In this document: one piece after another, positions 46,062 through 55,887 of the stretch
Position numbering within the stretch: the first letter of the stretch is position 1
Layout: every line of letters begins with the position of its first letter
NCBI GenBank assembly: GCA_964445985.1
Contig: CAYUMU010000006.1
Coordinates: 1 to 64,000, forward strand
Source: CAYUMU01 sp964445985
Lineage (GTDB): Bacteria > Planctomycetota > Planctomycetia > Pirellulales > S012-138
Length of the DNA: 64,000 nucleotides
Direction: 5' to 3'
The notes under the pieces: generated by a model
Database searches by the model: none
What the model saw: only the letters and a program-made list of their open reading frames with translations
What the model was told of the DNA's origin: nothing
Translations under genes and position numbers: made by a program

Positions 46062-47270
46062 TTAGCTAGCGTTTAACTGCCACACGTGCACCATGCCGGC
46101 GATATCAGCGGCAGCAACCGTGGTTTGGTCGGGCGAAATCGCGATGGCGTGCAGCCAATCCTTGAATTGGCCGCCGCGACTTTTCCCCAAGGCGGCGATT
46201 TCCTTGCCGTTGGAAACCTCGCAAATCCGGACCATGGTGTCACGCCCGCTGGAGACCACGTACTGGCTATCGGCCGAAAACTTGACGTCGCAAACCCCGT
46301 ACTGATGGCTTGAGATCGAGCGCGCGAATTTACCGGTGGCGGTCTCGAAGATATGCACCTGTCCCTTGTCGGTTTCGCCCCCTTGCCCCAGCGCCAGCCA
46401 GGCTCCGTCGGGCGAAAAGTCGGCAGCGATCAGCCCTCGCGAGATAAACTTCCGCCACACCTGGGCCGAACCGTAGCTGTTGGCCTGGGCATCGAGCTTG
46501 GGCAGATAGAGCTTCAACAGGTCCAGCTTCTCGGCGCCGTCGGTCGTGTTCCACAGCTTGAGGGCCGCCGCCGGAATGTCGAAGTCGTCGCGCTTGGAAC
46601 CGTATTCTGAAACGGCAGCCGTTTTGCCGTCGGGCGACAGCGCCGCCGCGGCGATGCCGTTCCAAGGGTGACCCTGCAAACGAATATGCTCCTTGCCGCT
46701 GGGGGCCGCTCCGCTGGCATTCAGATCCCAAACAATCACCGTGGCGCTTTCATCGCCACTAATCAGTCGCGTTTCGTCGCGACTCATGCCCAAGGCTTCA
46801 ATCCAATTCTTATGCCCCAAAAGCGCCGCGACCGGCGCCACAATTTCGACGGGAACGCCAGGACCCTTGAGGATTTGCTCCGCTTGTTCCTTCGACTTTC
46901 CCCGGGCTTGCCGCTCGCGCTCCTTAATGTTGAGCACCACCTGGTCTTGGCCGCTGGGCGGCGCCACGGGATTCCACAACCGCACCGTGTGGTCCAAGCT
47001 GGCCGAAATCAGCAGATTACCGTCAGCCGTGGCCACCAGCCGGCTAATCCCATTGGTGTGACCATCGAGCCGGCGCGAGGGCGCCAGGGATGGCGGTTCG
47101 CTGTCTTTGCCCTCGGGCACGGGAGCCTCTTCCGGCAGTTCCCACACAAAGATCTGCCCCGCCCGATTTCCCGCGGCCAGCCTGCGGCTGTTGCCAAGAA
47201 AAGCCACGGAGGTGGGCCATTCGCCTTCAAAGGCGAGCTGCCAGCGTTGAACAGGTTTCTTGATTTGCAT
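46062..47270 (-). CDS. WD40 repeat protein, last gene of the DUF1549-DUF1501 operon
   Basis: 402 residues. CAGGAG precedes ATG 47270 by 7 bases. The protein has no signal peptide and consists almost wholly of a WD40 propeller (RLDGHTNGISRLVATADGNLL, ASLDHTVRLW, ALLGHKNWIEALGMS, FSPDGAWLALGQGG, VVSSGRDTMVRI), with a charged helical insertion after the second blade (KERERQARGKSKEQAE). It follows a DUF1501 gene and a DUF1549/DUF1553 gene on the same strand, a triad typical of planctomycetes, so it probably works with them. Its propeller probably lies in the cytoplasm. Confidence 0.85.
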   Translation of the reverse strand: MQIKKPVQRWQLAFEGEWPTSVAFLGNSRRLAAGNRAGQIFVWELPEEAPVPEGKDSEPPSLAPSRRLDGHTNGISRLVATADGNLLISASLDHTVRLWNPVAPPSGQDQVVLNIKERERQARGKSKEQAEQILKGPGVPVEIVAPVAALLGHKNWIEALGMSRDETRLISGDESATVIVWDLNASGAAPSGKEHIRLQGHPWNGIAAAALSPDGKTAAVSEYGSKRDDFDIPAAALKLWNTTDGAEKLDLLKLYLPKLDAQANSYGSAQVWRKFISRGLIAADFSPDGAWLALGQGGETDKGQVHIFETATGKFARSISSHQYGVCDVKFSADSQYVVSSGRDTMVRICEVSNGKEIAALGKSRGGQFKDWLHAIAISPDQTTVAAADIAGMVHVWQLNAS

Positions 47271-47463
47271 GGGCAATCTCCTGCCCCTAGACGGGGGAGG
47301 CCGGGCGGGGGTGATGCGGCGGATTCGACTCACCACATGAATCAGTGCAAACAGATAATTCTCAATGGAACAGCCGGCGGGTGACTGGGGGTAGGCTGTC
47401 GCCCAACTCCCTTCCACCCACATCAGCGTAGCCCACAACCTGCCCCCCCAGAAGCGTGGCTGC

Positions 47464-48735
47464 TTAAACCAGAATGTCCCGAACCACATTCGCGCCAAAC
47501 GGGGCAATCGGGATCGGCCGCACGCCGACGTAGTTTTCGGTCTTGGGGTCGATGCCTAGGGCCTGGTAAATGGTCGCGAACAAGTCCCCTTCGGTCACGG
47601 GGCTGTCTTTGACATTCACGCCGTCTGCGTCCGACTCGCCATACACCAGGCCGCCTTTCACGCCGCAGCCTGCCAACGCCGTGCTCCAGCTTCGCACGTA
47701 GTGATCGCGACCGCTGCGATTGTTGATGCGGGGTGTGCGGCCAATTTCGCCCATCCACACCACCAGCGTGTTATCGAGCAAACCGCGTTGCTGCAGGTCG
47801 TTGAGCAGCCCCGCCCAGGCGTGTTCCATCGGCGGCACCAGCCCCCGATGCCAGGAAAAATTGTCGGCATGCGAGTCGTAGCTGCTCTGGCCAACCTCCA
47901 CGAACGGCACGCCCTCTTCGACCAACCGCCGGGCCATCAGGCAGCGGCGACCGAAGGCCGTATCCCCGTACAAATCGCGGTACTTTTCCCACTCGGCGTC
48001 GATCTTGAACACTTCTTGCACATTCTGCAGACGACGGGCCGCTTCGTAGGCCTCGCGGTGCATCCGAGCCGTTTCCACCTGGTGATCCTGGGCGTAGGCA
48101 TCTTCCACGAAACTTCGCAGCGCATGGCGGCGGGTTTCAAATTCCGCCTTCATGTTGCTCGTCGAAAACGTGGGGAGCGAGCCTTCGGGGCTGAGGCTGA
48201 ACGGCTGATACCGCGGGCCGAGGAAACCAGCCCCCGAGTTGCCATGCGAGAAGATCTTGATGAAGTTGGGCAGATCGGCGCCTTCGTGCCCGTGATACTT
48301 GGCCACCACCGCGCCCATTTCGGGGAACCGCACGTTGGCCGTCGTGGAATAGCCGGTGTGCATCAGGTGGATGCCGCCGGGATGGTCGATTTCCGAGGTA
48401 TGCATCGAGCGAATGACGGCCAGCTTGTCCATATTCTGGGCAATGGTTGGCATCAGTTCACAAACCCGCGTGCCGGGCACATTGGTCGAAATCTCCCGGA
48501 ACAAGCCGCCAGTGGGGCGGCCGACCTTCATGTCGAAGGTTTCAAATTGGCTGGCCCCGCCGTTCATCCACAACAAGATGCAGCGCTTTTGCGACTTGCT
48601 GACCTCGCCCGCCAAGACCGGCGAGTTGAACAGGTTTCCCCAGTTCATGAGGGCCGCGCCCGAGGCGGTGGCCACGGCGCCCTTCAAGAGTGCACGACGC
48701 GAAACGTGTTCAAACGGAGTACATACGGCTGGCAT
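47464..48735 (-). CDS. DUF1501 domain protein, Tat-exported
   Basis: 423 residues. The N-terminal SRRALLKGAVATASGAAL is a twin-arginine leader. RCILLWMNGGASQFETFDMK, the SMHTSEIDHPGGIHLMHTG region and RGLLDNTLVVWMGEIGRTP place it in the DUF1501 family, a branch of the alkaline phosphatase superfamily. AGGA lies 9 bases before the ATG. It sits 73 bases downstream of the DUF1549/DUF1553 gene and about 190 bases upstream of the WD40 gene, with all three on the minus strand, and is probably co-transcribed. Related operons are common in planctomycetes but have no proven activity. Confidence 0.9.
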   Translation of the reverse strand: MPAVCTPFEHVSRRALLKGAVATASGAALMNWGNLFNSPVLAGEVSKSQKRCILLWMNGGASQFETFDMKVGRPTGGLFREISTNVPGTRVCELMPTIAQNMDKLAVIRSMHTSEIDHPGGIHLMHTGYSTTANVRFPEMGAVVAKYHGHEGADLPNFIKIFSHGNSGAGFLGPRYQPFSLSPEGSLPTFSTSNMKAEFETRRHALRSFVEDAYAQDHQVETARMHREAYEAARRLQNVQEVFKIDAEWEKYRDLYGDTAFGRRCLMARRLVEEGVPFVEVGQSSYDSHADNFSWHRGLVPPMEHAWAGLLNDLQQRGLLDNTLVVWMGEIGRTPRINNRSGRDHYVRSWSTALAGCGVKGGLVYGESDADGVNVKDSPVTEGDLFATIYQALGIDPKTENYVGVRPIPIAPFGANVVRDILV

Positions 48736-48808
48736 GGTGGGAAATCCTACAATCGGGCGGCAGTCACGGGCGGGAATGGAGGGAACGGTTGGCGGACACC
48801 TTCGGCGG

Positions 48809-50446
48809 CTAATGGTTGAAGCGAAATTCGCTGCACGTCATCAGCACCCAAATGGCCTCGGTCAAACGTGTGGATGGGTCACTCTCTTCCGACAGGTAGG
48901 CCACGAACTTGGCGCGTTCTTCCGGCTCGGGCCGGCGGCTGAGCACCGAGAGATACAGGCGATCGACGCGCTCCGCCCAAGGTTCGCTCGATTTCAGCAA
49001 ACCGTGGTGCAAGCTGCCCGGCGACGTAATCATCACGCTGCTCATACCGCCGTTGTTCAAATACAAGTGCTCGTGCAGCCCACCTTGAAAATCGCCGACG
49101 CCATTGTTGGGGCTGCCGAAAAACTTAATCAGGTAGCCCGAGGTAAGCGGGGCATAACGATCGCCCGAAGGCTTCTTGCCCGACGATTTCTCCACGGCAT
49201 CGTAACCCACCGCCACGGTCCAGGCGTCGCGAAGTTCTTCCGCCGACAGCGGGCGGGAACGGGCACGCTCAAACCATACGGGCGCGGCGTCGGCCACGGC
49301 TCCGGCCCCCGAAACCTGATAAGCCTGGGAATTGACCAGTTCGCGGATATACCACTTGAGATCAAACCCCTGGGCGATCATGGCCTTCGACAACGCGTCG
49401 AGCAGTTCAGGATGGCTGGGCTTGTTCGACTCGCTCATATTATCGACTGGATGCACCAGTCCGCGTCCTAAGAACTGAGCCCAAACCCGGTTTGCCACGG
49501 CGCGGGCAAAGTAGGGATTCTTGGAATCAGTAATCCAATCGGCCAGCGTGTCCTTGCGCGAAAACTTGGGCGGGGGCGGCATTTTCCCGCTAGGGAAAGC
49601 ACGGTCCTCCGCGGCCTTGGGCGGGTCGGGCTCTTGCAAGGCTTCGCCGTGCAAAAACTTCGGTTTAACCGGCTCCCCCTTCTTGCCGACTTCTTGCTCG
49701 GTGACCGGACCGGTAAACAGCACGTCGCCGGTGTTCTTTTCGCCAATAACATACATGGCCAGGCCGTTCTTCTTGCCGACTTCCACCACGCTCAAACGGG
49801 CAAAGAACGCGGCAAACCCGTAAAAGTCGAGCTGCGACCACGATTCGAACGGGTGATCGTGGCACCGGGCACATTGCAACTGCACCCCCAAGAACTTTTG
49901 CGTGATCGCCTCGGCGGCATCCTCCGGCTGATTCTTGTACTGCACCAGGAACATGGGCGGGCCGTCATCCACGCTATTCCCTTCGCCGCGCAAAATGGCG
50001 TTCGCCCACTGGTCGTAAGGCCGGTTGTCGGCAAACTGCTGACGCAGCCAACCCTGGAAGGCATCCCTTTTCTCCGTGCCAAAGCCGGGCGGGTTGCGGC
50101 CAAACAACACCAGATCCCACGCTTCACTTTGATGGCTGGCAAAGCGAGGATCGTCGAGGAGTCGATCGACCAGCTTGGCCCGCTTGTCTTTCGTCGAGTC
50201 GTTCAAGAACGCCAGGGCCTCGTCGTGGCTGGGGATCGTGCCTACCAGGTCGAGGTATACCCGGCGGAGAAACTCCGCATCGGTGGAAGTTTGAGGAGGC
50301 GTGATCTGATTGGCGCGCCAGGCGGAAGCCAGGTGTTGATCAATAACATCGCGCAGTGGCTCCTGCGCCGACACGGTCATGGAAATAACCGGAACAAGCC
50401 ACTGCGCGACAATCAGGCCTATCCAAATGGATCGAGGGAACTTCAT
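48809..50446 (-). CDS. DUF1549/DUF1553 domain protein, exported
   Basis: 545 residues with a signal peptide (MKFPRSIWIGLIVAQWLVPVISMTVSA). DUF1549 occupies about 30-230 (FLRRVYLDLVGTIPSHDEAL) and includes the CARCHDHPFESWSQ motif. DUF1553 occupies the C-terminal half (YFARAVANRVWAQFLGRGLVHPVDNM). The CxxCH could bind a c-type heme, although a separate cytochrome domain is absent. It is the first gene of the operon continuing to DUF1501 and WD40, and its start is divergent from the GntR-LacI regulator. Such proteins are planctomycete-specific expansions, often proposed to act in polysaccharide or cell-surface processes, without direct proof. Confidence 0.9.
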   Translation of the reverse strand: MKFPRSIWIGLIVAQWLVPVISMTVSAQEPLRDVIDQHLASAWRANQITPPQTSTDAEFLRRVYLDLVGTIPSHDEALAFLNDSTKDKRAKLVDRLLDDPRFASHQSEAWDLVLFGRNPPGFGTEKRDAFQGWLRQQFADNRPYDQWANAILRGEGNSVDDGPPMFLVQYKNQPEDAAEAITQKFLGVQLQCARCHDHPFESWSQLDFYGFAAFFARLSVVEVGKKNGLAMYVIGEKNTGDVLFTGPVTEQEVGKKGEPVKPKFLHGEALQEPDPPKAAEDRAFPSGKMPPPPKFSRKDTLADWITDSKNPYFARAVANRVWAQFLGRGLVHPVDNMSESNKPSHPELLDALSKAMIAQGFDLKWYIRELVNSQAYQVSGAGAVADAAPVWFERARSRPLSAEELRDAWTVAVGYDAVEKSSGKKPSGDRYAPLTSGYLIKFFGSPNNGVGDFQGGLHEHLYLNNGGMSSVMITSPGSLHHGLLKSSEPWAERVDRLYLSVLSRRPEPEERAKFVAYLSEESDPSTRLTEAIWVLMTCSEFRFNH

Positions 50447-50649
50447 AACGGGAATCCGGTCGATCAGGCTGACAACCTGGCACCATTGGCCCAGGAAGCT
50501 GGTCAGGGTGGAAAACAGGGAGTTCGATGGATCATGGTGCTCTTGGTTGGTTGTGTTTCACCCTATCACGCCCCGGCCTTTTCGCGAAACAAGTTTGCAC
50601 GATGACCAGGTGGTTGTCTTTGTGTCATTGGATGAAGTAAATTGGGCAG

Positions 50650-51777
50650 ATGGCTAAAACCCCCCGCCAGCCATCGTCTGCTCCGCTTCCTCGGATCGAT
50701 CGGCCCCTTACGCTGATCGCCCAGGCGGAGCAAACCCTGCGCAAGGCCGTGGCCGAAAACGTGTTTCCCGGCAACCGTCTGCCGACCGCGGTGGAGTTGG
50801 CCGAACTGCTCGGCGTGAGCCGCGAAACCGTGCGGCTGGCGCTGGAGTCGCTGCAACGCGATGGACTGCTGGTCAAGCACCGTCGCCGCGGCACCTTTGT
50901 GAATGCGCCGAGCGTGCCCACGGAGCTCGCCCCCACGTCCAACTTGCTCGGCTACCTGCAGGCCGATTACAGCCCCGAACAGGGAGATGCCGAAGCCGTC
51001 ACTGGCGTTTCGAGCCAAATCATGCTGGGCGGGGCGCTCGCCGCCGCGGGCGAGGCCGGATACCAGGTGCTGGTTCGCACCGCGCGAATTGTGAATCTCC
51101 GCGCGGCATTTGCCCAACTGTGCGGAGAATCGCAATTGAGGGGCGTGATCTTCGCTTCGATTGCCGAAGAAAAACTGTTGCGACGGCTGGCCGGCTTGAG
51201 CTTGCCGGCCGTGCTGCTCGATCACGATTTGAACCTGCCCAAGCTCAGCTCGATTCGGCCCGATGCCTTCGGTCGGGCCAAGATGGCCGTACAGCACCTG
51301 GCCGAGCTAGGGCATCGACGAATTGCCCTGGCCCACTGGCACCGGGCCGACCTCAACCCCTGGCATTTGCGAGGCTATCGCGAAGGTATGCGGGCGGCGG
51401 GCCTTCGCTGCCGCCGCGGCTGGGAAATCTTCGCTCGACTGACCGCCGAAGGGGGCGCCGAAGTGCTCAACGCACTGCTGGCCGCTTCCCCCCAGCCCAC
51501 CGCCATCATCTGCTTCAATAATAGCCTGGCCAATTTTGTGATTCAAACAGCCTGGCAACGGGGGATTGCCGTCCCCGCGCAGTTGAGCGTGGTGGGGGGC
51601 GGCGGTGAAAATATGATTGGCCTGACCTGCCTGCAACTCGATTGGCATGACCTGGGCCGACAAGCCGTGCAACTGCTGCTCACCGCCATCGAGGCCGGCG
51701 AACACCATCAGCCGGAGCACCGGGTGGCCAGCTACCATCTGCAACCAGGACGCACCACCGCGGAGTTGCTCCCTTAA
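50650..51777 (+). CDS. GntR-type DNA-binding domain fused to LacI-type ligand-binding domain
   Basis: 375 residues. An N-terminal winged helix (about 20-90) has FPGNRLPTAVELAELLGVSR, ETVRLALESLQRDGLLVKHR and RRGTFVN. From about 95 on, a periplasmic-binding-protein-like sensor domain follows (RIALAHWHRADLNPWHLRGY, IICFNNSLANFV, LTCLQLDWHDLGRQAVQLL). This architecture is that of AraR-type sugar-responsive repressors. It is divergent from the DUF1549/DUF1553-DUF1501-WD40 operon with 203 bases between, so it may control that operon and itself. No clear operator dyad was seen. Confidence 0.88.
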   Translation: MAKTPRQPSSAPLPRIDRPLTLIAQAEQTLRKAVAENVFPGNRLPTAVELAELLGVSRETVRLALESLQRDGLLVKHRRRGTFVNAPSVPTELAPTSNLLGYLQADYSPEQGDAEAVTGVSSQIMLGGALAAAGEAGYQVLVRTARIVNLRAAFAQLCGESQLRGVIFASIAEEKLLRRLAGLSLPAVLLDHDLNLPKLSSIRPDAFGRAKMAVQHLAELGHRRIALAHWHRADLNPWHLRGYREGMRAAGLRCRRGWEIFARLTAEGGAEVLNALLAASPQPTAIICFNNSLANFVIQTAWQRGIAVPAQLSVVGGGGENMIGLTCLQLDWHDLGRQAVQLLLTAIEAGEHHQPEHRVASYHLQPGRTTAELLP

Positions 51778-52028
51778 TTCCCGGTCACCCCCGCCGGCTT
51801 ATTGGAACCGGCTGTTGCTAGTCGGCAAACATCGGCCCACGAGCAAGGCGCATCCGTTTACTGCCCTGGGGGCTGGAATTATGGGCGTGCCTGCCAATAC
51901 GATGATGCCCTGCCATCGGCGCGACTCCTGCTCCACGAGAAAGTGGCGGATGAACCCGCCATTGGAAAAGGGGGTGCAACCAGCGTAATGCGGTGTTTGC
52001 GAAGAAGCAAATGACGGAGCGGCCATCA

Positions 52029-54653
52029 CTAGTTAAGCGCCTCGCCATCTTCGATTTCAAATAGCGAGGCCGTGCCATTGCCGTTGGCGGTTGCGAGGTA
52101 CTTGCCGTTAGGGCTGACGGCGACGGCACGAATTTGCCCGTTGGCGGGGCCGACGGCAAATGCTCGGCCAGGCCGCACGGCATTTCCCTTGGTGGCTTTT
52201 TCGCAGTCCCACATCAGAACCTGGCCGCGGTTGTTGCCCGCGACGGCCCACTTGCCGTCGGCAGTCAACATTATTCTCCCAAACTTTTCATCCGGCGACG
52301 AATAGCTTTGATTGTCCGAATCGACCTCCAACCGTCGTAATTCCCCCAGAATTTTTCCGGAGCGGCCATCCAAGCAATATAGCGGCGTGGAACTGCTCTT
52401 GGTCAGGCCCATGGCCACGGCGCACAGCCGATCTTTGGCGGTCGCCACCTCCAGGATGCCAAAATCGCCGAAGCTGACCTCCGACTTCTTCTTCAGATCG
52501 TAGGCATTGCCGCCCACGAAGACCTTGTTTCCGTCCGCCGAAAACCCCTTGATTCTGGCCTCCGAGTCACTGCGCCCCGTTCCCCACAGTTTCGTTTCCA
52601 GTTGTTGGGCTGGTCCTTCTCCCGCCAATACCGTGAGAGTGCTATGTTCTTCGGCCTTGCCAGAAATATAGGCGACCTTGTCGCCCGTAGGGCTGAGATA
52701 CCACGAGCGAATCGTCCATCCTGCGGCCGGAGCAAACTCTTTGATTACCTCACCCGTTTGCACATCGTACAGGGCCAGACTCTCATTGTTGGGGGCCAGG
52801 AATGTCGCGCACGCCGCGTCCATGACGACAGGGCCAGCAGACAGCGGACGAAGGCTTTGGGCTACTTCCCCCGTGGCCACGTCCACGCGCTGGATCTCCC
52901 CATCTTCGCTCAACAGGAACAGGGACGCGCCGTCGGGCGAGAACTGAACCTGCCGAACGCAAAAGCTCCGCTCGCCTTGGCCGGGAACGATCGGCGCGCC
53001 GGATGAAATATTCCAGGCCCGGATCTCTCCCAGCGGATTACCCGACACGAAAACCTTGCCATTGGCGCTAAACGCATGAATTGGGTGGAGGTCCATCGAT
53101 CCGGTGGTGGGCGTGGGGAGGGAGTGGAGCCGTTGCTTCTTCTGGAGGTTCCAAATGCTCACTCCGTTATCGGCCGTTTCCGCCAAGAGACTCAGGTCGG
53201 CCGATATCGCGGCGTCTGGAATCTGATAGACCTCCTCGAACTCGACCGCGGCGAGCTGTTCACCATCGCGTGTGCGATAGAGTCGCACGTAATTCTCAGT
53301 GACCAATGCGGCATGTTCGGACTTGGCGTTGAACCGGGGAAGCCGTGAAAACCCAGTGTCGGCGCTCCAGACGGGTTCTCCGGTATTGATGTCTCTGACG
53401 GTTGCTTCCAATACGTAATAAGTGCAGAACAGTTTGCCATCGGGACTGATGCTTGCCCGATCGGCGTCAACGGTGAATCGCTTTGACTCCACCAGTTGGT
53501 CGCCCTCCAGTTTCCAAAGAACCGTCATGTCGTCTGGAAGGTCGGAAAAGTGAATGATGATCAGATTGCCGTCGGAAGTGCAATCGAGACTTTCCACGCC
53601 ACGCTTGACACCGGTCTTCTTCTTGGCAATCAGCTTTAGCGACGGCCATTCATATACATACAGCGTTGTGCGGTCGTGCATAATGAGTTTGGAACCGCCG
53701 CGAGAAAATAGAGCGTGCGTATCCTCCGGCATCACCGAGCCTTGGCCCTCGGCCAATGTTTTGAAAACCGCTCCCGCCTCCAGATCCCAGATCACGACCC
53801 GCAGGTCTTCCGCCACGGTGACCGCGTGTTTGCCATCTGGACTGACGCTCAGGCCGGTGATGGCATTCCAATGTCGCAGACGGTCGTCGCCATAAGTATG
53901 CGCGGCCTTGAGTTGCTTCACCGTCGCAATTTTTGGGCCTGTTTCCGTGAAAATCGGGGGCAGCGAAGGTCCACCAGGGAACGTCGGCGTTTCCGGCAGG
54001 TTGTGGGTCGCCACGCCTTCTGGAATGTCGCTCGATTCCGGCGGTGGATCCGCCCCCGGCGGTAGGCTTGCGGCAGGATCAACTTCCGGCACGGCCGCGG
54101 CGTCGATGCCGGGCTCAGGCGGAACGTCCGGCGTGGGCTGCGCAGCGGGCACCGCGGCATCGGGGGTTTGTTGAGCGACGACCGGAGTATCTGAACGGGT
54201 CAAAAACCATACGCCGCCCAGGCCGCCCACGAGCAACAACGCTCCCGCAACTCCGAGCCACATCATGGTGCGCGGGGAGATGGAGCGCGACTTGCTCCCG
54301 GCAGCCGATCCCGGTGGAATACCAAATGCTGGTCCTCCCAGCATGGGACCGGCAGCGCCGCCGCCAAACGAACCTGCTCCGAAGGGCGCGCCCGGGGCCG
54401 CCCCGCCGGCGGGGCCTCCGCCAAAGTCCCCAAAAGCACCTCCGGCGCTGGGAGACGATCCGCCCAACAGATTGCCCCAGCCGTCGTCCGCGGCCGTCTC
54501 ACCAGCGGGCTCCGGAGCCACTTCCTGGGGATCGGGCGCCGCTGCCGGAATCACCAGCACCTGGCCGCACGCAGGGCATTTCGCTCGCTTGCCAGCCGCT
54601 TCGGCAGGCGCCTTGAACTTTTTCCCGCATGAACACGCGACAACAACATGCAT
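52029..54653 (-). CDS. zinc-ribbon, Gly-rich, single-TM protein with C-terminal WD40-like propeller
   Basis: 874 residues. CGGAG lies 8 bases before the ATG at 54653. The N-terminus (VVACSCGKKFKAPAEAAGKR then AKCPACGQVLVIP) is a four-Cys zinc ribbon. A Gly/Ala/Pro-rich region follows, then one TM helix (MMWLGVAGALLLVGGLGGVWFL) near 150, another acidic-Pro linker, and from about 250 a region of WD40-like beta-propeller blades (ITGLSVSPDGKHAVTVAED, FSPDGASLFLLSEDG, AVSPNGKYLATANGNGTASL). With the TM helix, the propeller is probably outside the cytoplasm and the ribbon inside. Related proteins are frequent in planctomycetes; function unknown. Confidence 0.8.
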   Translation of the reverse strand: MHVVVACSCGKKFKAPAEAAGKRAKCPACGQVLVIPAAAPDPQEVAPEPAGETAADDGWGNLLGGSSPSAGGAFGDFGGGPAGGAAPGAPFGAGSFGGGAAGPMLGGPAFGIPPGSAAGSKSRSISPRTMMWLGVAGALLLVGGLGGVWFLTRSDTPVVAQQTPDAAVPAAQPTPDVPPEPGIDAAAVPEVDPAASLPPGADPPPESSDIPEGVATHNLPETPTFPGGPSLPPIFTETGPKIATVKQLKAAHTYGDDRLRHWNAITGLSVSPDGKHAVTVAEDLRVVIWDLEAGAVFKTLAEGQGSVMPEDTHALFSRGGSKLIMHDRTTLYVYEWPSLKLIAKKKTGVKRGVESLDCTSDGNLIIIHFSDLPDDMTVLWKLEGDQLVESKRFTVDADRASISPDGKLFCTYYVLEATVRDINTGEPVWSADTGFSRLPRFNAKSEHAALVTENYVRLYRTRDGEQLAAVEFEEVYQIPDAAISADLSLLAETADNGVSIWNLQKKQRLHSLPTPTTGSMDLHPIHAFSANGKVFVSGNPLGEIRAWNISSGAPIVPGQGERSFCVRQVQFSPDGASLFLLSEDGEIQRVDVATGEVAQSLRPLSAGPVVMDAACATFLAPNNESLALYDVQTGEVIKEFAPAAGWTIRSWYLSPTGDKVAYISGKAEEHSTLTVLAGEGPAQQLETKLWGTGRSDSEARIKGFSADGNKVFVGGNAYDLKKKSEVSFGDFGILEVATAKDRLCAVAMGLTKSSSTPLYCLDGRSGKILGELRRLEVDSDNQSYSSPDEKFGRIMLTADGKWAVAGNNRGQVLMWDCEKATKGNAVRPGRAFAVGPANGQIRAVAVSPNGKYLATANGNGTASLFEIEDGEALN

Positions 54654-54894
54654 GACGTACGCTCCGGTTAGCTCTGCCTGTACCAGTACCTTCTCAACCT
54701 GCCGCCTGGCTGCAACCACAGACGGATACGGAATTCTCTTCACTGACCAGAACGCGGCCTGCAGCCTGCATGGTGGGCATCGTTCACAAAGCCCTCGGAA
54801 CCTGAGCAGTCCTCACCGCGAGCAGGCGTTGGCTCGCTCCATGGCTACTCAGATTGTACCGAGGTCGCCGGGCCTCGTTCGAGTGCTTTTCTCG

Positions 54895-55887
54895 TCAGGT
54901 TTGCTCGTCGGCCATCTCGGTGAGGCGCCTCGGCCGTTCGGGGCTCGCGGCCTGGGATTGCCCACGCGCGACGGACGCCGGAATGCGTTCCAGCAGTCCG
55001 CTTCCGAAGACCTGTTCCAGTTGCAGGTGTTCCAGATGCACATAGCCAATGTGGCAGCCACAACTCACGTTGGGACAAGGGCGCGGCCGCAGTGCTTGCT
55101 CAAAGGCCGGGTCATGAATGTTGCCGATCACCTGGTCCACAAAGTGGCATCGTCGCACGTCGCCGCGGCTATCGACCGTAATGACGGTGTGGCCCGTGCG
55201 ACAGGCGCGCCCCAAGCTCGCGTGGCGAGTATTGTTGAGCGGAAAGAGCGGATCGACCGCTTCCAGCGCCTGCCGTAGCGGCTCGTCGTAATGATCTGGA
55301 TCGCTCTTGTAGGCATTGACCCACACGTAGGTGCTGCCGGGCAAGGCCTGCCGCAGTTGTTCGATCTCCGCCCAATGTTCGCGGAGCCCCACGCAGCCCA
55401 CGCTGTAAGGCGCCCCCAACTGGTCCAACTGCCGGCATTGGCCTGCAAAGTCGGTCAACGTGGTCTGCCCGGGATGGTAGGTGCACCACAGGCCCACCTT
55501 GGCCACGTTGGCCTCGCGCAGCCAATCCAGCTTGCACGACAGATTCGTTTGCACGGCCACCTTGGTCACGTGCGCCATCTGACTCAACGCCACCACCGCC
55601 TGACGATACCAGCCGCGAACCAGCGCTTCGCCCCAGGGCGTGAAAAAAATCGCCAGCCGATCGCGATGGCGCGCGGCAGCCCAATCGCAAAAACGGCGGA
55701 GGCCCTCTCGATCGGCCTTGAGTTCGGCCGGCGATTCCCAGTGCTTGGCAAACGGACAATAAGGGCAATCGTAGTTGCAGCTCGAAAGCGTGCCGCGATA
55801 CAAGATCGACAGGTCGAGCGCCGCGGACGGAGTTGACGGAGTTGACGGAACGAACGGAGCGGACGATCCGCCCGTCGGGTTGGGCAT
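54895..55887 (-). CDS. STM4011-family radical SAM protein
   Basis: 330 residues. The cluster-binding motif CNYDCPYC lies near residue 37, FFTPWGEALVRGWY follows as in the family, and the C-terminus carries further cysteines (ACRTGHT, RRCHFV, PCPNVSCGC) suggesting an auxiliary Fe-S site like SPASM/twitch enzymes. Its ATG at 55887 shares a base with the stop of the STM4012-family gene (TAATG), so translation is probably coupled. The N-terminal PSTPSTPS reflects a 9-bp repeat. It is the last gene of the minus-strand part of the STM401x cluster. Radical SAM enzymes generate a 5'-deoxyadenosyl radical; the substrate is unknown. Confidence 0.85.
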   Translation of the reverse strand: MPNPTGGSSAPFVPSTPSTPSAALDLSILYRGTLSSCNYDCPYCPFAKHWESPAELKADREGLRRFCDWAAARHRDRLAIFFTPWGEALVRGWYRQAVVALSQMAHVTKVAVQTNLSCKLDWLREANVAKVGLWCTYHPGQTTLTDFAGQCRQLDQLGAPYSVGCVGLREHWAEIEQLRQALPGSTYVWVNAYKSDPDHYDEPLRQALEAVDPLFPLNNTRHASLGRACRTGHTVITVDSRGDVRRCHFVDQVIGNIHDPAFEQALRPRPCPNVSCGCHIGYVHLEHLQLEQVFGSGLLERIPASVARGQSQAASPERPRRLTEMADEQT

